From Pseudoflavonifractor sp. An184 (GTDB lineage Bacteria > Bacillota > Clostridia > Oscillospirales > Oscillospiraceae), in contig NZ_NFKI01000006.1 of the NCBI RefSeq assembly GCF_002160305.1, forward strand, positions 1 to 64,000: 64,000 bases of DNA, in the 5' to 3' direction. The notes under the pieces are model-generated. The model saw only the letters and a program-made list of their open reading frames with translations, was not told the DNA's origin and did not search any database. Shown in pieces: positions 8,154 through 17,174 of this stretch (within the stretch, counting starts at the first letter, position 1; each line of letters begins with the position of its first letter). The position numbers were made by a program, and so were the translations under genes.

Positions 8154-10073
8154 ATGATCGACATTTCAGTTTCCAACCTGGTGAAGGAGTTTGAGGTTGG
8201 ACATAAAATTTTAGACGGACTTACCTTCCAGGTGGACACTGGGGAGCGGGTGGGTCTGCTGGGCCCCAACGGCTGCGGCAAGACCACCCTGCTCCGCATT
8301 CTCACGGGGGTCATGGACTATGACGAGGGGGATGTGGTCATTGCGCCGGGCAAGCGCATGGGTCTCATCTCCCAGATCCCCGTCTACCCGGCGGGGTACA
8401 CCGTGGAGGATGTGCTGGCCACCGCCTTTGAGCCCCTGCGGGAGATGGAGCGGGAGATGGCCGCCCTGGCGGAGCAGATGGGGGAGGGGACCGACCCCGC
8501 CCTCCTGGCCCGGTACGACAAGCTCACCGCCGCCTTTGAGGCCGCCGGGGGCTATGAGACGGACACCAAGACCAACAAGGTGTGCAACGGCCTGACCATT
8601 CCCCAGAGCATGCGGGAGCAGCTCTTCGACAAGCTCTCCGGCGGGGAGAAGACGAGGGTGAACCTGGCCCGGCTCATTCTGGAGGACACGGACATCCTCC
8701 TGCTGGACGAGCCCACCAACCACCTGGACCTGCGGGCCACCGAGTGGCTGGAGGAGTACCTGGACAAGTTCAAGGGGACGGTGCTCACCGTCTCCCACGA
8801 CCGGTACTTTCTGGACAAGGTGGTAAACCGCATCGTGGAGATCCAGGCTGGGAAGGCGGAGTTCTACTCCGGCAATTACAGCTTCTACGTGGTGGAGAAG
8901 GAGCGCCGGTACGAGGAGAAGCTCCGCCAGTACGAGAAGGAGCAGGCCAAGATCGAGCAGCTGGAGAAGGCCGCCGAGCAGATGCGGGTCTGGGCCTACT
9001 CCGGCATGGACAAGACCTTCAAGCGGGTCAAGTCCATGGAGAAGCGCATCGAGCGCATGCGCACCACCGACCGCCCCACCAGGGAGCGGAAGATGGAGGT
9101 CCGCTTCGGGGAGCGGGAGTTCCGGGGGGACGAGGTGCTCACCATCAAGGGGCTGACCAAGTCCTTCGGGGAGCGCACTCTGTTCTCCAACCTGAGTTTG
9201 GAGGTGGCGGGGGGCGAGCGCATCGCCCTGCTGGGAGACAACGGCAGCGGAAAGACCACACTCCTGAAGATTCTCCTGGGGGAGGAGGAGCCGGACGCCG
9301 GAAAGGTCCGCATGGGGCCGACTGTAAAGGTGGGTTACCTGCCCCAGCGCGTCCACTTTGACCACCCGGAGCGGAACCTGGTGGACACCCTCATTTACGA
9401 GCAGGACTGCACCGCCCAGACTGCCCGGAACCGGCTGGCGGCCTTTAAGTTCCGGGGGGAGGACGTGTTCAAGCCCGTGTCCGCCCTGTCCGGCGGGGAG
9501 CAGAGCCGCCTGCGGCTGTGCATGCTCATGGACGAGAAGATCAACCTCCTGATTTTGGACGAGCCCACCAACCACCTGGACATCCAGAGCCGGGAGTGGA
9601 TCGAGGAGGCCGTGGAGGAGTACGAGGGCAACCTGCTCTTTGTCTCCCACGACCGCTATTTTATTGACCGCTTCGCCAGCCGCATCTGGATGCTGGAGGA
9701 CGGACATATCACCGATTTCCGGGGAAATTATCAGGAGTACCAGGCGGCCCGGGCCCGGGGGGCGGCGGGCAAGTCTGCCTCCGACGTGCAGGTTTCCGTG
9801 GAGAAGGCCCCGGAGCCCAAGGAGAAGAAGGAGAAGCCCAAGCGCCCCGGCGGCACCAAGAACCTGGAGAAAGAGGTGACCGCCGCCGAGCGGGCGGTGG
9901 CCAAGGCGGAGGAGCAGATGTACGACCTGGAGCAGCAGATCCAGGAGGCCTCCGCCGACTATTTAAAACTCCAGGAGCTGTATGAGCAGCGGGAGGCCCT
10001 GGAGGAGGAAATTTTGAAGCTGTACGGCGCCTGGGAGACCCTGTCCGCCCAGCTGGAAGAGGCTCGGGGCTGA
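8154..10073 (+). CDS. ABC-F family ATPase
   Basis: A 639-aa soluble protein with two ATP-binding cassettes and no membrane segments, as in ABC-F translation factors that act at the ribosomal E site. Domain 1 has Walker A GPNGCGKTT near residue 40 and LSGGEKTRV with LLLDEPTNHLD near 185-200. A charged linker of about 80 residues follows. Domain 2 has GDNGSGKTT near 360, LSGGEQSRL and LILDEPTNHLDIQS. The C-terminal 90 residues are a basic, Lys-rich linker and a coiled coil, as in the Uup/YdiF kind. No known resistance subfamily can be assigned from sequence alone. Confidence 0.9.
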   Translation: MIDISVSNLVKEFEVGHKILDGLTFQVDTGERVGLLGPNGCGKTTLLRILTGVMDYDEGDVVIAPGKRMGLISQIPVYPAGYTVEDVLATAFEPLREMEREMAALAEQMGEGTDPALLARYDKLTAAFEAAGGYETDTKTNKVCNGLTIPQSMREQLFDKLSGGEKTRVNLARLILEDTDILLLDEPTNHLDLRATEWLEEYLDKFKGTVLTVSHDRYFLDKVVNRIVEIQAGKAEFYSGNYSFYVVEKERRYEEKLRQYEKEQAKIEQLEKAAEQMRVWAYSGMDKTFKRVKSMEKRIERMRTTDRPTRERKMEVRFGEREFRGDEVLTIKGLTKSFGERTLFSNLSLEVAGGERIALLGDNGSGKTTLLKILLGEEEPDAGKVRMGPTVKVGYLPQRVHFDHPERNLVDTLIYEQDCTAQTARNRLAAFKFRGEDVFKPVSALSGGEQSRLRLCMLMDEKINLLILDEPTNHLDIQSREWIEEAVEEYEGNLLFVSHDRYFIDRFASRIWMLEDGHITDFRGNYQEYQAARARGAAGKSASDVQVSVEKAPEPKEKKEKPKRPGGTKNLEKEVTAAERAVAKAEEQMYDLEQQIQEASADYLKLQELYEQREALEEEILKLYGAWETLSAQLEEARG

Positions 10074-10104
10074 ACAAGGCCCCAGGCCGTGGAGGGATGA
10101 GCCG

Positions 10105-10743
10105 ATGAAATTACAGAGAAAACGTCCCTATGCCTATCGGGGCAAGCGCCGCATCACCTGGTGGAAGGCCCTGGCCGCCCTGGCGCTGGCCGGAATTTTG
10201 GTGTTTGCCGGACTGTTCGGCGCGGTGATGTACGGCTCCTACGACCACATCCAGGACGACCCCCAGGTGATGGTCGTTTTGGGCTGCCGTGTAATGCCGG
10301 AGGGGCACCCCTCCATTCTGCTCCAGGACCGGCTGGACACCGCCCTGGACTACTGGGAGGAGCACCCGGACGTCACCATCGTCACCTCCGGGGGCCAGGG
10401 GAGCAACGAGCCGGTCTCCGAGGCCCGGTGCATGGCCGACTATCTGATGGAGGGCGGCGTGCCGGAGGACCGGATTCTCCTGGAGGACCAGTCCCACAAT
10501 ACGAAAGAGAATTTCCTTTACAGCAAAGAGCTGCTGGCGGATGAGGGGATCGACGTGGGAGAGACGGACGTGCTGGTGGTCTCCAACGGCTTCCACCTCA
10601 CCCGGGCCCGGATGCTGGCGGAGCGATTCGGATACGGGGAGGTCTCCACCCTGGCCGCCCCCACCTCCCACCTCCCGTCCAGGATTCAAATGTACATCCG
10701 GGAGCCGCTGGCCCTGGTCAAATCCTTCCTCCTGGACCGATAG
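10105..10743 (+). CDS. YdcF/SanA-like membrane protein (DUF218)
   Basis: A 212-aa protein with a basic N-terminus, one membrane segment at about residues 20-45 and an external DUF218 domain. Visible family features are VVLGCRV at the domain start, RLDTALDYW, VTSGGQGSNEPVSEA, EDQSHNTKENF and VVSNGFHLTRARML. DUF218 proteins include ElyC and SanA, linked to envelope integrity in other bacteria; the reaction is not established. It lies 31 bp after the ABC-F gene and 38 bp before an MBL gene in the same direction. Confidence 0.82.
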   Translation: MKLQRKRPYAYRGKRRITWWKALAALALAGILVFAGLFGAVMYGSYDHIQDDPQVMVVLGCRVMPEGHPSILLQDRLDTALDYWEEHPDVTIVTSGGQGSNEPVSEARCMADYLMEGGVPEDRILLEDQSHNTKENFLYSKELLADEGIDVGETDVLVVSNGFHLTRARMLAERFGYGEVSTLAAPTSHLPSRIQMYIREPLALVKSFLLDR

Positions 10744-10781
10744 GAGAACAGTCCCAGGTTGAGGCAAACAGGAGAAAAACG

Positions 10782-11477
10782 ATGGAACGCTATCGTATAC
10801 TGCCCATAACAGAGTGTTACGGCGGGATGGAGCACCGCCTGTACCCGGTGGTGCTGTTTGGCCCGGAGGACGCGGTCCTGGTGGACTGCGGCTATCCAGG
10901 ATGCTCCGCCGCTCTGGAGGAGGCGCTGACCCAGGCGGGCGTCCGGCCGGAGCAGCTGACCAAGCTGCTGCTGACCCACCAGGACGACGACCACATGGGG
11001 GCGGCTTTTGAGCTGGTCCAACGATATCCCCGGCTCCAGGTGGCCGCTTCCAGGACCGAGCGCCCCTTCCTTTCCGGAGAGAAAAAGAACCTGCGCTTGG
11101 AGCAGGCGGAACAGCTCCAGGAGCACCTTCCGGAGGAGCAGAAGGCCTTTGGCCTCCAGTTCTGCCAGCGGCTCCGGGCGGCCCGGCCGGTGAAGGTGGA
11201 CCTGGAGGTGGAGGAGGGGGACTGGTTCCCCTGGGCCGGCGGGTGCCGGGTCCTGGCCACCCCGGGACACACCCCGGGGCATATCTCCCTCTACCTGGAG
11301 CAGGAGCAGGTGCTGATTACCGGAGACGCCGCCGTGGCGGAGGGGGGGCGGCTGGAGGTGGCCAATCCCCAGTTCTGCCTGGACCCGGAGCAGGCGGAGC
11401 GCTCCCTGGAGCGGCTCCGGGGCGTCCCCTGCGCCCGGTATATTTGCTACCACGGAGGCGTGCTGGAGAAGGGGTGA
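10782..11477 (+). CDS. Metallo-beta-lactamase-fold hydrolase
   Basis: A 231-aa soluble MBL-fold protein. The metal motif reads THQDDDHMG near residue 65, so the second His of the usual HxHxDH motif is replaced by Asp. This HxDxDH variant is known in some MBL families. The later metal ligands are present as ATPGHTPGHIS (near 163) and ITGDAA (near 182), and a C-terminal His stands in CYHGG. The substrate is unknown; hydroxyacylglutathione hydrolase-like activity is possible. It closes a run of co-directional genes and is followed by the copy B repeat region. Confidence 0.8.
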   Translation: MERYRILPITECYGGMEHRLYPVVLFGPEDAVLVDCGYPGCSAALEEALTQAGVRPEQLTKLLLTHQDDDHMGAAFELVQRYPRLQVAASRTERPFLSGEKKNLRLEQAEQLQEHLPEEQKAFGLQFCQRLRAARPVKVDLEVEEGDWFPWAGGCRVLATPGHTPGHISLYLEQEQVLITGDAAVAEGGRLEVANPQFCLDPEQAERSLERLRGVPCARYICYHGGVLEKG

Positions 11478-11479
11478 CG

Positions 11480-12003
11480 TTCCCTTTCCGCCGGGGATTC
11501 CGCCGTCTGCGGACGGCGGGCGGCCCGGTGTGCCGCCCTACGTCGTTTTGCGTGTAAGCGGAACAGGCCGTGTCCTACAAAAGAAGATTCCCCCAGGGCG
11601 GGCGGGTGAGGACACCCGCCCCTACGGCGGATGTAGAAACGTTCTGTCCTTTCGTAGGGGCCGGACACTGGCCGGCCCGCGGGCGCATATCATGCGCCCG
11701 CCCGTATACGCTCCAGGAACGATAGCCCGGTAAAGTCAGGCGCAGCTGTGGGACCGCACCAGCGGCAATTTTTGCAACCCCAGGGCCCAGTGGCCCGGAA
11801 GAAATTGCGGAAAGCTACTCAAATTTTGCGCGACGAAAATTCGGCACAACCGATCAGTAGGGCGTCCCCCGTAACGGGGTCCGGGGTGCAGTGACTATGA
11901 GCACGAAGTGCTCATCGGAGCGAACCCCGGGGGCGTTTTGCCTTCTTTTTCGCCATGGAAAAAGAAGGTCGCCGCCCGCAGGCGGCGAAATCCCCCGCAA
12001 AGA
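11480..12003 (-). repeat. Hairpin-rich intergenic repeat, copy B (reverse)
   Basis: A 550-bp gap before prfA with no supported gene. The first part (11500-11720) is a run of GTAGGGG-type palindromes, including one at 11607-11635 and one at 11656-11680 that recur almost unchanged at 33350-33428. The second part (11767-12000) is the reverse-oriented repeat core, with hairpins ATGAGCAC/GTGCTCAT at 11897-11915 and an 11-bp stem at 11941-11951/11958-11968, then the GCCGCC/GGCGGC stem. prfA starts about 25 bp beyond. Confidence 0.8.
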
Positions 12004-12025
12004 ACCAAATGAAAGGAACAAGCCT

Positions 12026-13090
12026 ATGCTGGACAAGCTGGCGGCCATTGAGGCCAAATACAGTCAAATCGAGGCCCGCCTGGCCGCCCCGGAGACCTAC
12101 GACGATCCCGCCCAGGTGGCCAAGCTGAACAAGGAGCAGAACGAGCTCGCTCCGGTGGTGGAGACCTACCGGCAGTACCTGCGGGCCCAGGCGCAGAAGG
12201 AGGAGTCCGAGGCACTCCTGTCCGACCCGGAGATGAAGGAGCTGGCCCAGGAGGAGTTTCACCAGGCCAAGGCCGACCTGGAGCGGCTGGAGCAGGAGCT
12301 GCAGATCCTGCTTCTCCCCAAGGACCCCAACGACGGGAAAAACGTCATCATGGAGATCCGGGCCGGAGTGGGGGGCGAGGAGGCCGCCCTGTTCGCCCAC
12401 TCCCTGTACCGTATGTACTCCATGTACGCCGAGTCCCGCCGGTGGAAGACCGAGATCAACAGCGTCAACGAGACGGAGCTGGGCGGCGTGAAGGAGATCT
12501 CCTTTACTATCGAGGGGGAGGGGGTCTACTCCCGCCTGAAGTTTGAGAGCGGGGTCCACCGGGTCCAGCGGGTGCCGGAGACCGAGTCGGGCGGCCGGGT
12601 CCACACCTCCACCGCCACGGTGGCGGTGCTGCCTGAGATGGAGGAGGTGGACGTGCAGCTTGACCCGGCGGACGTGGAGATGCAGGTGTTCCGGGCCTCG
12701 GGAGCCGGCGGCCAGCACGTGAACAAGACCTCGTCGGCGGTGCGGCTCATTCACAAGCCCACCGGCATGGTGGTGGAGTGCCAGCAGGAGCGCAGCCAGT
12801 TCCAGAACCGGGACAAGGCCATGCGCATCCTGGCCTCCCGGCTGTACGAGGCGGAACAGGAGAAGATCGCCGGGGAGTTCACCGCCGAGCGGCGCAGCCA
12901 GGTGGGCACCGGCATGCGCAACGAGCGCATCCGCACCTATAACTTCCCCCAGGGCCGGGTGACCGACCACCGCATCGGCTTGACGCTGTACAAAATTGAG
13001 AGTATCATGGACGGCGGCCTGGACGAGGTCATCGACGCCCTGGTCACCGCCGACCGGGCGGAACGCCTCAAGTCGGAACAGACCGAATAA
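12026..13090 (+). CDS. prfA: Peptide chain release factor 1
   Basis: Recognises UAA and UAG stop codons and triggers hydrolysis of peptidyl-tRNA. The 354-aa product has the RF1 N-terminal helices, the tripeptide anticodon region (RVPETESGGRVHTS around residues 180-195) and the catalytic GGQ loop GAGGQHVNKTSSAVR near residue 230. The start at 12026 matches the family and has AAGGA 9 nt upstream; the frame is open further upstream into the repeat, which is not part of the protein. The methyltransferase prmC that often follows prfA is absent here. Confidence 0.95.
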   Translation: MLDKLAAIEAKYSQIEARLAAPETYDDPAQVAKLNKEQNELAPVVETYRQYLRAQAQKEESEALLSDPEMKELAQEEFHQAKADLERLEQELQILLLPKDPNDGKNVIMEIRAGVGGEEAALFAHSLYRMYSMYAESRRWKTEINSVNETELGGVKEISFTIEGEGVYSRLKFESGVHRVQRVPETESGGRVHTSTATVAVLPEMEEVDVQLDPADVEMQVFRASGAGGQHVNKTSSAVRLIHKPTGMVVECQQERSQFQNRDKAMRILASRLYEAEQEKIAGEFTAERRSQVGTGMRNERIRTYNFPQGRVTDHRIGLTLYKIESIMDGGLDEVIDALVTADRAERLKSEQTE

Positions 13091-13185
13091 GCTGTGGTTC
13101 AAACTCGAACACTGTCAAAGTAGCAGACCTTCAAAAGACAATTCTTCATTCTTAATTCTTAATTCAAAAAGATTGGAGCGTAATT

Positions 13186-13443
13186 ATGGACCTTTATATT
13201 CACTATACAGAACTGCCCCAGGGCAAGGAGCTGGCCGACATCGTGGGCGAGCTCAACGAGGTGCTGGACGAGCACGGGGCCGTGTGCGGCGGCGCCGCCG
13301 GGCGCATCGACCTGGACCTGGAGGACGAGCGCATCAACCCCAAGTACGCCCAGATCGCGGTGAAGAGCTACCTCCAGCGCTCGGGCTTTTCCAAGGACAC
13401 CGCCATCGAGATCGGCGGCATGGAGATCGGCATTTACGAGTGA
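13186..13443 (+). CDS. Conserved small protein, unknown
   Basis: An 85-aa acidic soluble protein not recognised. It has no signal or membrane segment and reads as one small alpha/beta domain. Codon use is like its neighbours. The start ATG follows a GGAGCG site. Its stop overlaps the ribosome binding region of the HAD gene 11 bp downstream, so the two are probably cotranscribed. The 95 bp upstream contains an AT-rich tandem of ATTCTTAATTC-like words of unknown meaning. Confidence 0.65.
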   Translation: MDLYIHYTELPQGKELADIVGELNEVLDEHGAVCGGAAGRIDLDLEDERINPKYAQIAVKSYLQRSGFSKDTAIEIGGMEIGIYE

Positions 13444-13454
13444 GGTTTTCTTCC

Positions 13455-14108
13455 ATGTATTCCTATGTGATTTTTGATCTGGACGGCACCCTGCTGAACA
13501 CCATCGACGACCTGGCGGACACGGGGAACCACGTGTGCGCCCTCCACGGCTGGCCCGCCCACTCGGTGGAGGAGTATAAGCACATGGTGGGCAACGGCAT
13601 CCCCAAGCTGGTGGAGCGGTTCGCCCCGGCGGGGACGGACCAGCCCACCCTGGACCAGGCCTTTGAGGAGTTCATGGCCTGGTACGGCGTCCACAAGGAG
13701 GACAAGACCGCCCCATACCCCGGCATGAACGAGGCCGCCCTGCGGCTGAAGGAGGCTGGGGTGTCCATCGCGGTGCTGTCCAACAAGGCCGACGAGATGG
13801 CCGGGCCGGTGGTGGAGCACTACTACCCCGGGGTGTTCCCTCTGGTGCAGGGGGCCCTCTCCGGCGTCCCCACCAAGCCGGACCCCACCCTCCTCTATAA
13901 GCTGATGGAGCGGATGGGGGCCAAGCCGGAGCAGACCCTCTTTGTGGGGGACAGCAACGTGGACATCCGCACGGCCAAGAACGGAAATCTGACCAGCTGC
14001 GGCGTGCTGTGGGGCTTCCGCTCCCGGCAGGAGCTGGAGGACGAGGGGGCCGGCTATCTGGCCGAGACCCCGGCGGAGCTGATAAAGGTGGTGCTGGGAG
14101 ATGGCTGA
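13455..14108 (+). CDS. HAD-superfamily phosphatase (phosphoglycolate phosphatase-like)
   Basis: A 217-aa soluble HAD subfamily IA hydrolase. Motif I is FDLDGTLLNT at the N-terminus, motif II is the VLSNK segment near residue 110, the Lys of motif III is in TKPDP, and motif IV is FVGDSNVDIRTA near residue 160. A helical cap lies between motifs I and II. This is the Gph/PGP pattern, but substrates in this family are broad. The ATG at 13455 has GAGG 9 nt upstream. Its 3' end overlaps the next gene by 8 bp, which suggests translational coupling. Confidence 0.85.
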   Translation: MYSYVIFDLDGTLLNTIDDLADTGNHVCALHGWPAHSVEEYKHMVGNGIPKLVERFAPAGTDQPTLDQAFEEFMAWYGVHKEDKTAPYPGMNEAALRLKEAGVSIAVLSNKADEMAGPVVEHYYPGVFPLVQGALSGVPTKPDPTLLYKLMERMGAKPEQTLFVGDSNVDIRTAKNGNLTSCGVLWGFRSRQELEDEGAGYLAETPAELIKVVLGDG

Positions 14109-15648
14109 GAATATCTTGGAGACCGACCGCCTGGCGCTGCGGGAGATGACCGACGGGGATTTTCCCGCCCTGTGCCGGATGCTCCAGGACGGGGAGGTCA
14201 TGTACGCCTATGAGCACGCCTTCTCGGACCAGGAGGCCTGGGACTGGCTCCGCCGCCAGCAGGAGCGCTACCGGACCGACGGGTTCGGCCTGTGGGCGGT
14301 GGTGGAGAAATGTTCCGGGGAGATGGTGGGCCAGTGCGGCCTCACCTGGCAGGAGCTGGGGGACGGAACGCGGGTGCCCGAGGTGGGCTATCTGCTGGAA
14401 AAGGCCGCCTGGCACAAGGGCTACGCCGCCGAGGCGGCCCGGGCCTGCCGGGACTACGCCATGGACCGCCTGGGCTTCGAAGAGGTGTACTCCATCATCC
14501 GGGACAACAATCTGGCCTCCCAGAAGGTGGCCCGGCGTAATGGGATGCGGGAGCGGGGCTCCTTTGTGAAGCACTACTACGGGATGGACATGCCTCACAT
14601 TGTATTCTCCGTCCGGCGGGAGGAGCGGCCCCGGCTGGAGACCCGGGACCTGACCGCCGGAGAGGCGGACCAGGCGGCTCAAATTCTCCGGGAGGGGGGG
14701 CTGGTGGGTATCCCCACCGAGACGGTGTACGGCCTGGGGGCAAACGGCCTGGACCCGGACGCGGTGGCCCGTATCTTTGAGGCCAAGGGCCGCCCTCAGG
14801 ACAACCCCCTGATCCTGCACATCCCCTCGGCGGACCACCTGGAGCGGTACTGCCAGGAGATTCCGGACAGCGCTTACGCCCTGGCGGAGGCCTGCTGGCC
14901 GGGACCCCTCACCATGATTTTACGGCGGAAGCCCATCGTCCCCGACGTGGTGACGGCGGGGCTGGACACGGTGGGCATGCGGTGCCCCTCCCATCCCGTG
15001 TGCCACGCCATTTTGGAGGCGGCGGATGTGCCGGTGGCGGCCCCCTCTGGGAACACCTCCGGACGGCCCAGCCCCACCACCGCCGCCCACATGTGGGAGG
15101 ACATGGACGGGAAGATCGACGCCATCGTGGACGGCGGTCCCTGCACCGTGGGGGTGGAGTCCACCATCATCGACCTGACCTGTACGCCGCCCCGGCTCCT
15201 GCGGCCGGGGGGGATCACCCTGGAGCAGCTCCAGGCCGTCCTGGGGACGGTGGAGGTGGACCCGGCGGTGACCCGGCTCATGGGGGCGGGGGAGAAGCCC
15301 AAGGCCCCCGGCATGAAGTACCGCCACTACGCCCCCAAGGCGCCGGTGACGGTGGTGGCCGGGGAGCCGGCCCAGAGCGCCGCGTACATTCGGGCCCACG
15401 CCCAGCCGGAGGACGGGATCATCTGCTTTGACGAGTTTGCCTCCCGCTTTGGGGCACACTATGTGGAGAAGCTGGGGCCCACCGCCGACAAGGGGGAGCA
15501 GGCCCGGCACATCTTCGACGCTCTCCGGGCCTTCGACCACACCCCCGTGAAGGCCATCTGGGCCCAGTGCCCGGACCCCTCCGGGCTGGGGCTGGCCATC
15601 GCCAACCGGCTCAATAAGGCGGCGGGGTTTCATATCGTGCGTGTTTGA
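14101..15648 (+). CDS. GNAT acetyltransferase fused to Sua5/TsaC threonylcarbamoyl-AMP synthase
   Basis: A 515-aa two-domain protein. Residues 1-175 are a RimJ/RimL-type GNAT domain (LETDRLALREMTDGDF, EVGYLLEKAAWHKGYAAEA, NLASQKVARRNGM). Residues about 185-515 are a full YwlC/Sua5 protein: GGLVGIPTETVYGLGAN, KGRPQDNPLILHI, PSGNTSGRPSPTTA, and the C-terminal Sua5 domain starting at PGMKYRHYAPKAPV. Sua5 makes threonylcarbamoyl-AMP from Thr, bicarbonate and ATP, the substrate for TsaB/D/E. No stop or frameshift separates the halves. The role of the acetyltransferase half is unknown. The start overlaps the HAD gene by 8 bp. Confidence 0.9.
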   Translation: MAENILETDRLALREMTDGDFPALCRMLQDGEVMYAYEHAFSDQEAWDWLRRQQERYRTDGFGLWAVVEKCSGEMVGQCGLTWQELGDGTRVPEVGYLLEKAAWHKGYAAEAARACRDYAMDRLGFEEVYSIIRDNNLASQKVARRNGMRERGSFVKHYYGMDMPHIVFSVRREERPRLETRDLTAGEADQAAQILREGGLVGIPTETVYGLGANGLDPDAVARIFEAKGRPQDNPLILHIPSADHLERYCQEIPDSAYALAEACWPGPLTMILRRKPIVPDVVTAGLDTVGMRCPSHPVCHAILEAADVPVAAPSGNTSGRPSPTTAAHMWEDMDGKIDAIVDGGPCTVGVESTIIDLTCTPPRLLRPGGITLEQLQAVLGTVEVDPAVTRLMGAGEKPKAPGMKYRHYAPKAPVTVVAGEPAQSAAYIRAHAQPEDGIICFDEFASRFGAHYVEKLGPTADKGEQARHIFDALRAFDHTPVKAIWAQCPDPSGLGLAIANRLNKAAGFHIVRV

Positions 15649-15659
15649 GTATTGTTTTC

Positions 15660-16570
15660 TTTCCCTCAAAAGCCTTCCCCCTGGGGGCGGCTCCCCTTGT
15701 CAAGGGGAGATGTCGCGAAGCGACAGAGGGGATAGGGACAGGTGGCCTCGAAGGGGACGGATGAGGGGGCCATATTTGCTCCAGTTTGACCGAACGAATC
15801 CGGTAGGGCGGGGGCTTGCCCCCGCCGCCCTTTCGGTTTTTGCTTACTCCGTAGGGCGCAAGAAGGTGAATTGCCCAGAAGGGGCAAGAGAAGCTGGCCT
15901 GGGCCACGACCCGGCGCGCCGTTTTACAGGGTTTCACCCTGCGGGGCGAGGTGCTTTCCCAGTGATGGGAAAGTACCCAAAGGATCACTGGGGACGGCTC
16001 CGATGAGCACTTTGTGCTCATAGTTGCCTTTCCCCAGACCCCGTTTACGGGGGACGCGTACCTGCAAGGTGGAGCAAAATTTCCGGCGCGCAAAATCTGA
16101 GTGACGTTTCTCATTCAATCCGGCCCACTGGGGCCTGGTATTCCCAAAATTGAAACTAATGCGGTTCCCGTTCCGCGCCTGGCTTTGCTGAGCAGAGGGA
16201 GTTTGGTGCGAATCCCAGCGGGAGGCCCAAGGGCCTCCCCCACCCAATTTCGGAAGAATTTTTTGAGAGTTGTAGGGGAGGGGCTGAAGGTGAATCGGCC
16301 GAAGGCCGAGAGAAGCCACCCTGGGGTGTGCCTCTCCCGCAGGCCGGTCTGGGACCGGCCCCTACGATCAAGAAGGGACGACTTCTCTGCAAGCCGTAGG
16401 GGCGGGCGTCCTCACCCGCCCGCCAGGTTTCAGACAAGGTCCCCATAAAGCCGTAGGGGCGACCCTTGCGGTCGCCCGTGCCGGATACGGAATCAGGTTT
16501 CGGACCCCTTTGCAGGGGCGGCTCGCTGGGCCGCCCGCCGTATTCCGCCGCTGCGGCGGAACTCTCCCCA
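15660..16570 (+). repeat. Hairpin-rich intergenic repeat, copy C (forward), with palindrome array
   Basis: A 970-bp gap with no supported gene. 15665-15800 holds a different repeat type with a GTCGCGAAGCGAC palindrome at 15712-15725. 15920-16105 is the forward repeat core, with stem 15951-15960/15967-15976, hairpin ATGAGCAC/GTGCTCAT at 16003-16021, and the CCCCAGACCCCG and GCGCGCAAAATCTGAGTGAC blocks. 16268-16560 is a run of GTAGGGG-type palindromes (about 16335-16370, 16396-16425, 16450-16482, 16513-16545). This is the longest of the five copies. Confidence 0.8.
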
Positions 16571-16624
16571 TCATAATTTTAAAACAACCAACTTCAAATC
16601 CAAAAGAAATGAGTGTAGAATACT

Positions 16625-16978
16625 ATGGTAAACATTGAGATCAAGGAAAACGTGGCCATTGTCCGGCCTGCCCGCCCCATCGCCGACAGCAAGGACGCCC
16701 TGGACGTGATTCACTCCGTCCGCTTCCAGACGGGGCGGAACAACATGCTCCTGGAGCGCGGCGCCTTTGTGCCCGAGATGTTCGACCTGTCCACCGGCGT
16801 GGTGACCCAGGTGCTCAAGGCCTTTGTGGACGAGAAGATGCGCCTGGCCATCGTGGGCGACCTGTACGACTGCTACCAGTCCTCCATGCGGGACGTGATC
16901 TTCACCTGCAACCGGAGCAACCAGGTGAGCTTCTGGGAGACCGAGGCCGAGGGCCTGGCCTGGCTGAACAAGAGGTAA
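16625..16978 (+). CDS. DUF4180 domain protein
   Basis: A 117-aa soluble protein. The segment from RPIADSKDALDVIHSVRFQTG through FVPEMFDLSTGVV to RLAIVGDLYDCYQSSMRDVIF is the pattern of the DUF4180 family, in which the role is unknown; the protein is often encoded alone. The ribosome binding site is weak. It lies alone after a repeat region. The 195 bp downstream, before coaE, hold two hairpins (around 17007-17029 and 17050-17085) without a clear T-tract. Confidence 0.75.
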   Translation: MVNIEIKENVAIVRPARPIADSKDALDVIHSVRFQTGRNNMLLERGAFVPEMFDLSTGVVTQVLKAFVDEKMRLAIVGDLYDCYQSSMRDVIFTCNRSNQVSFWETEAEGLAWLNKR

Positions 16979-17174
16979 GTTTCCCGCCAAACGCCTGAGC
17001 CCCAAGGGGCGCAACCTCACGTTGCGCGGGAAGTGCTTTACAAAATAAAAGACGCGGTCCGGCGCCTATCTGTTCTGGACCGCGCTGCCGGCTCTGGCCG
17101 TGAACGGCAGCGATCTCTTGGTCATGTACAGTCCATCCATTCGGAGGCGGTTTTGTATGCTGGAGAGGAAACCA

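Noticed and set aside
8154-10073. Antibiotic-resistance ABC-F protein
   Set aside because: The two cassettes are clear, but nothing in the linker identifies a known resistance subfamily, and the context is a cell-wall operon.
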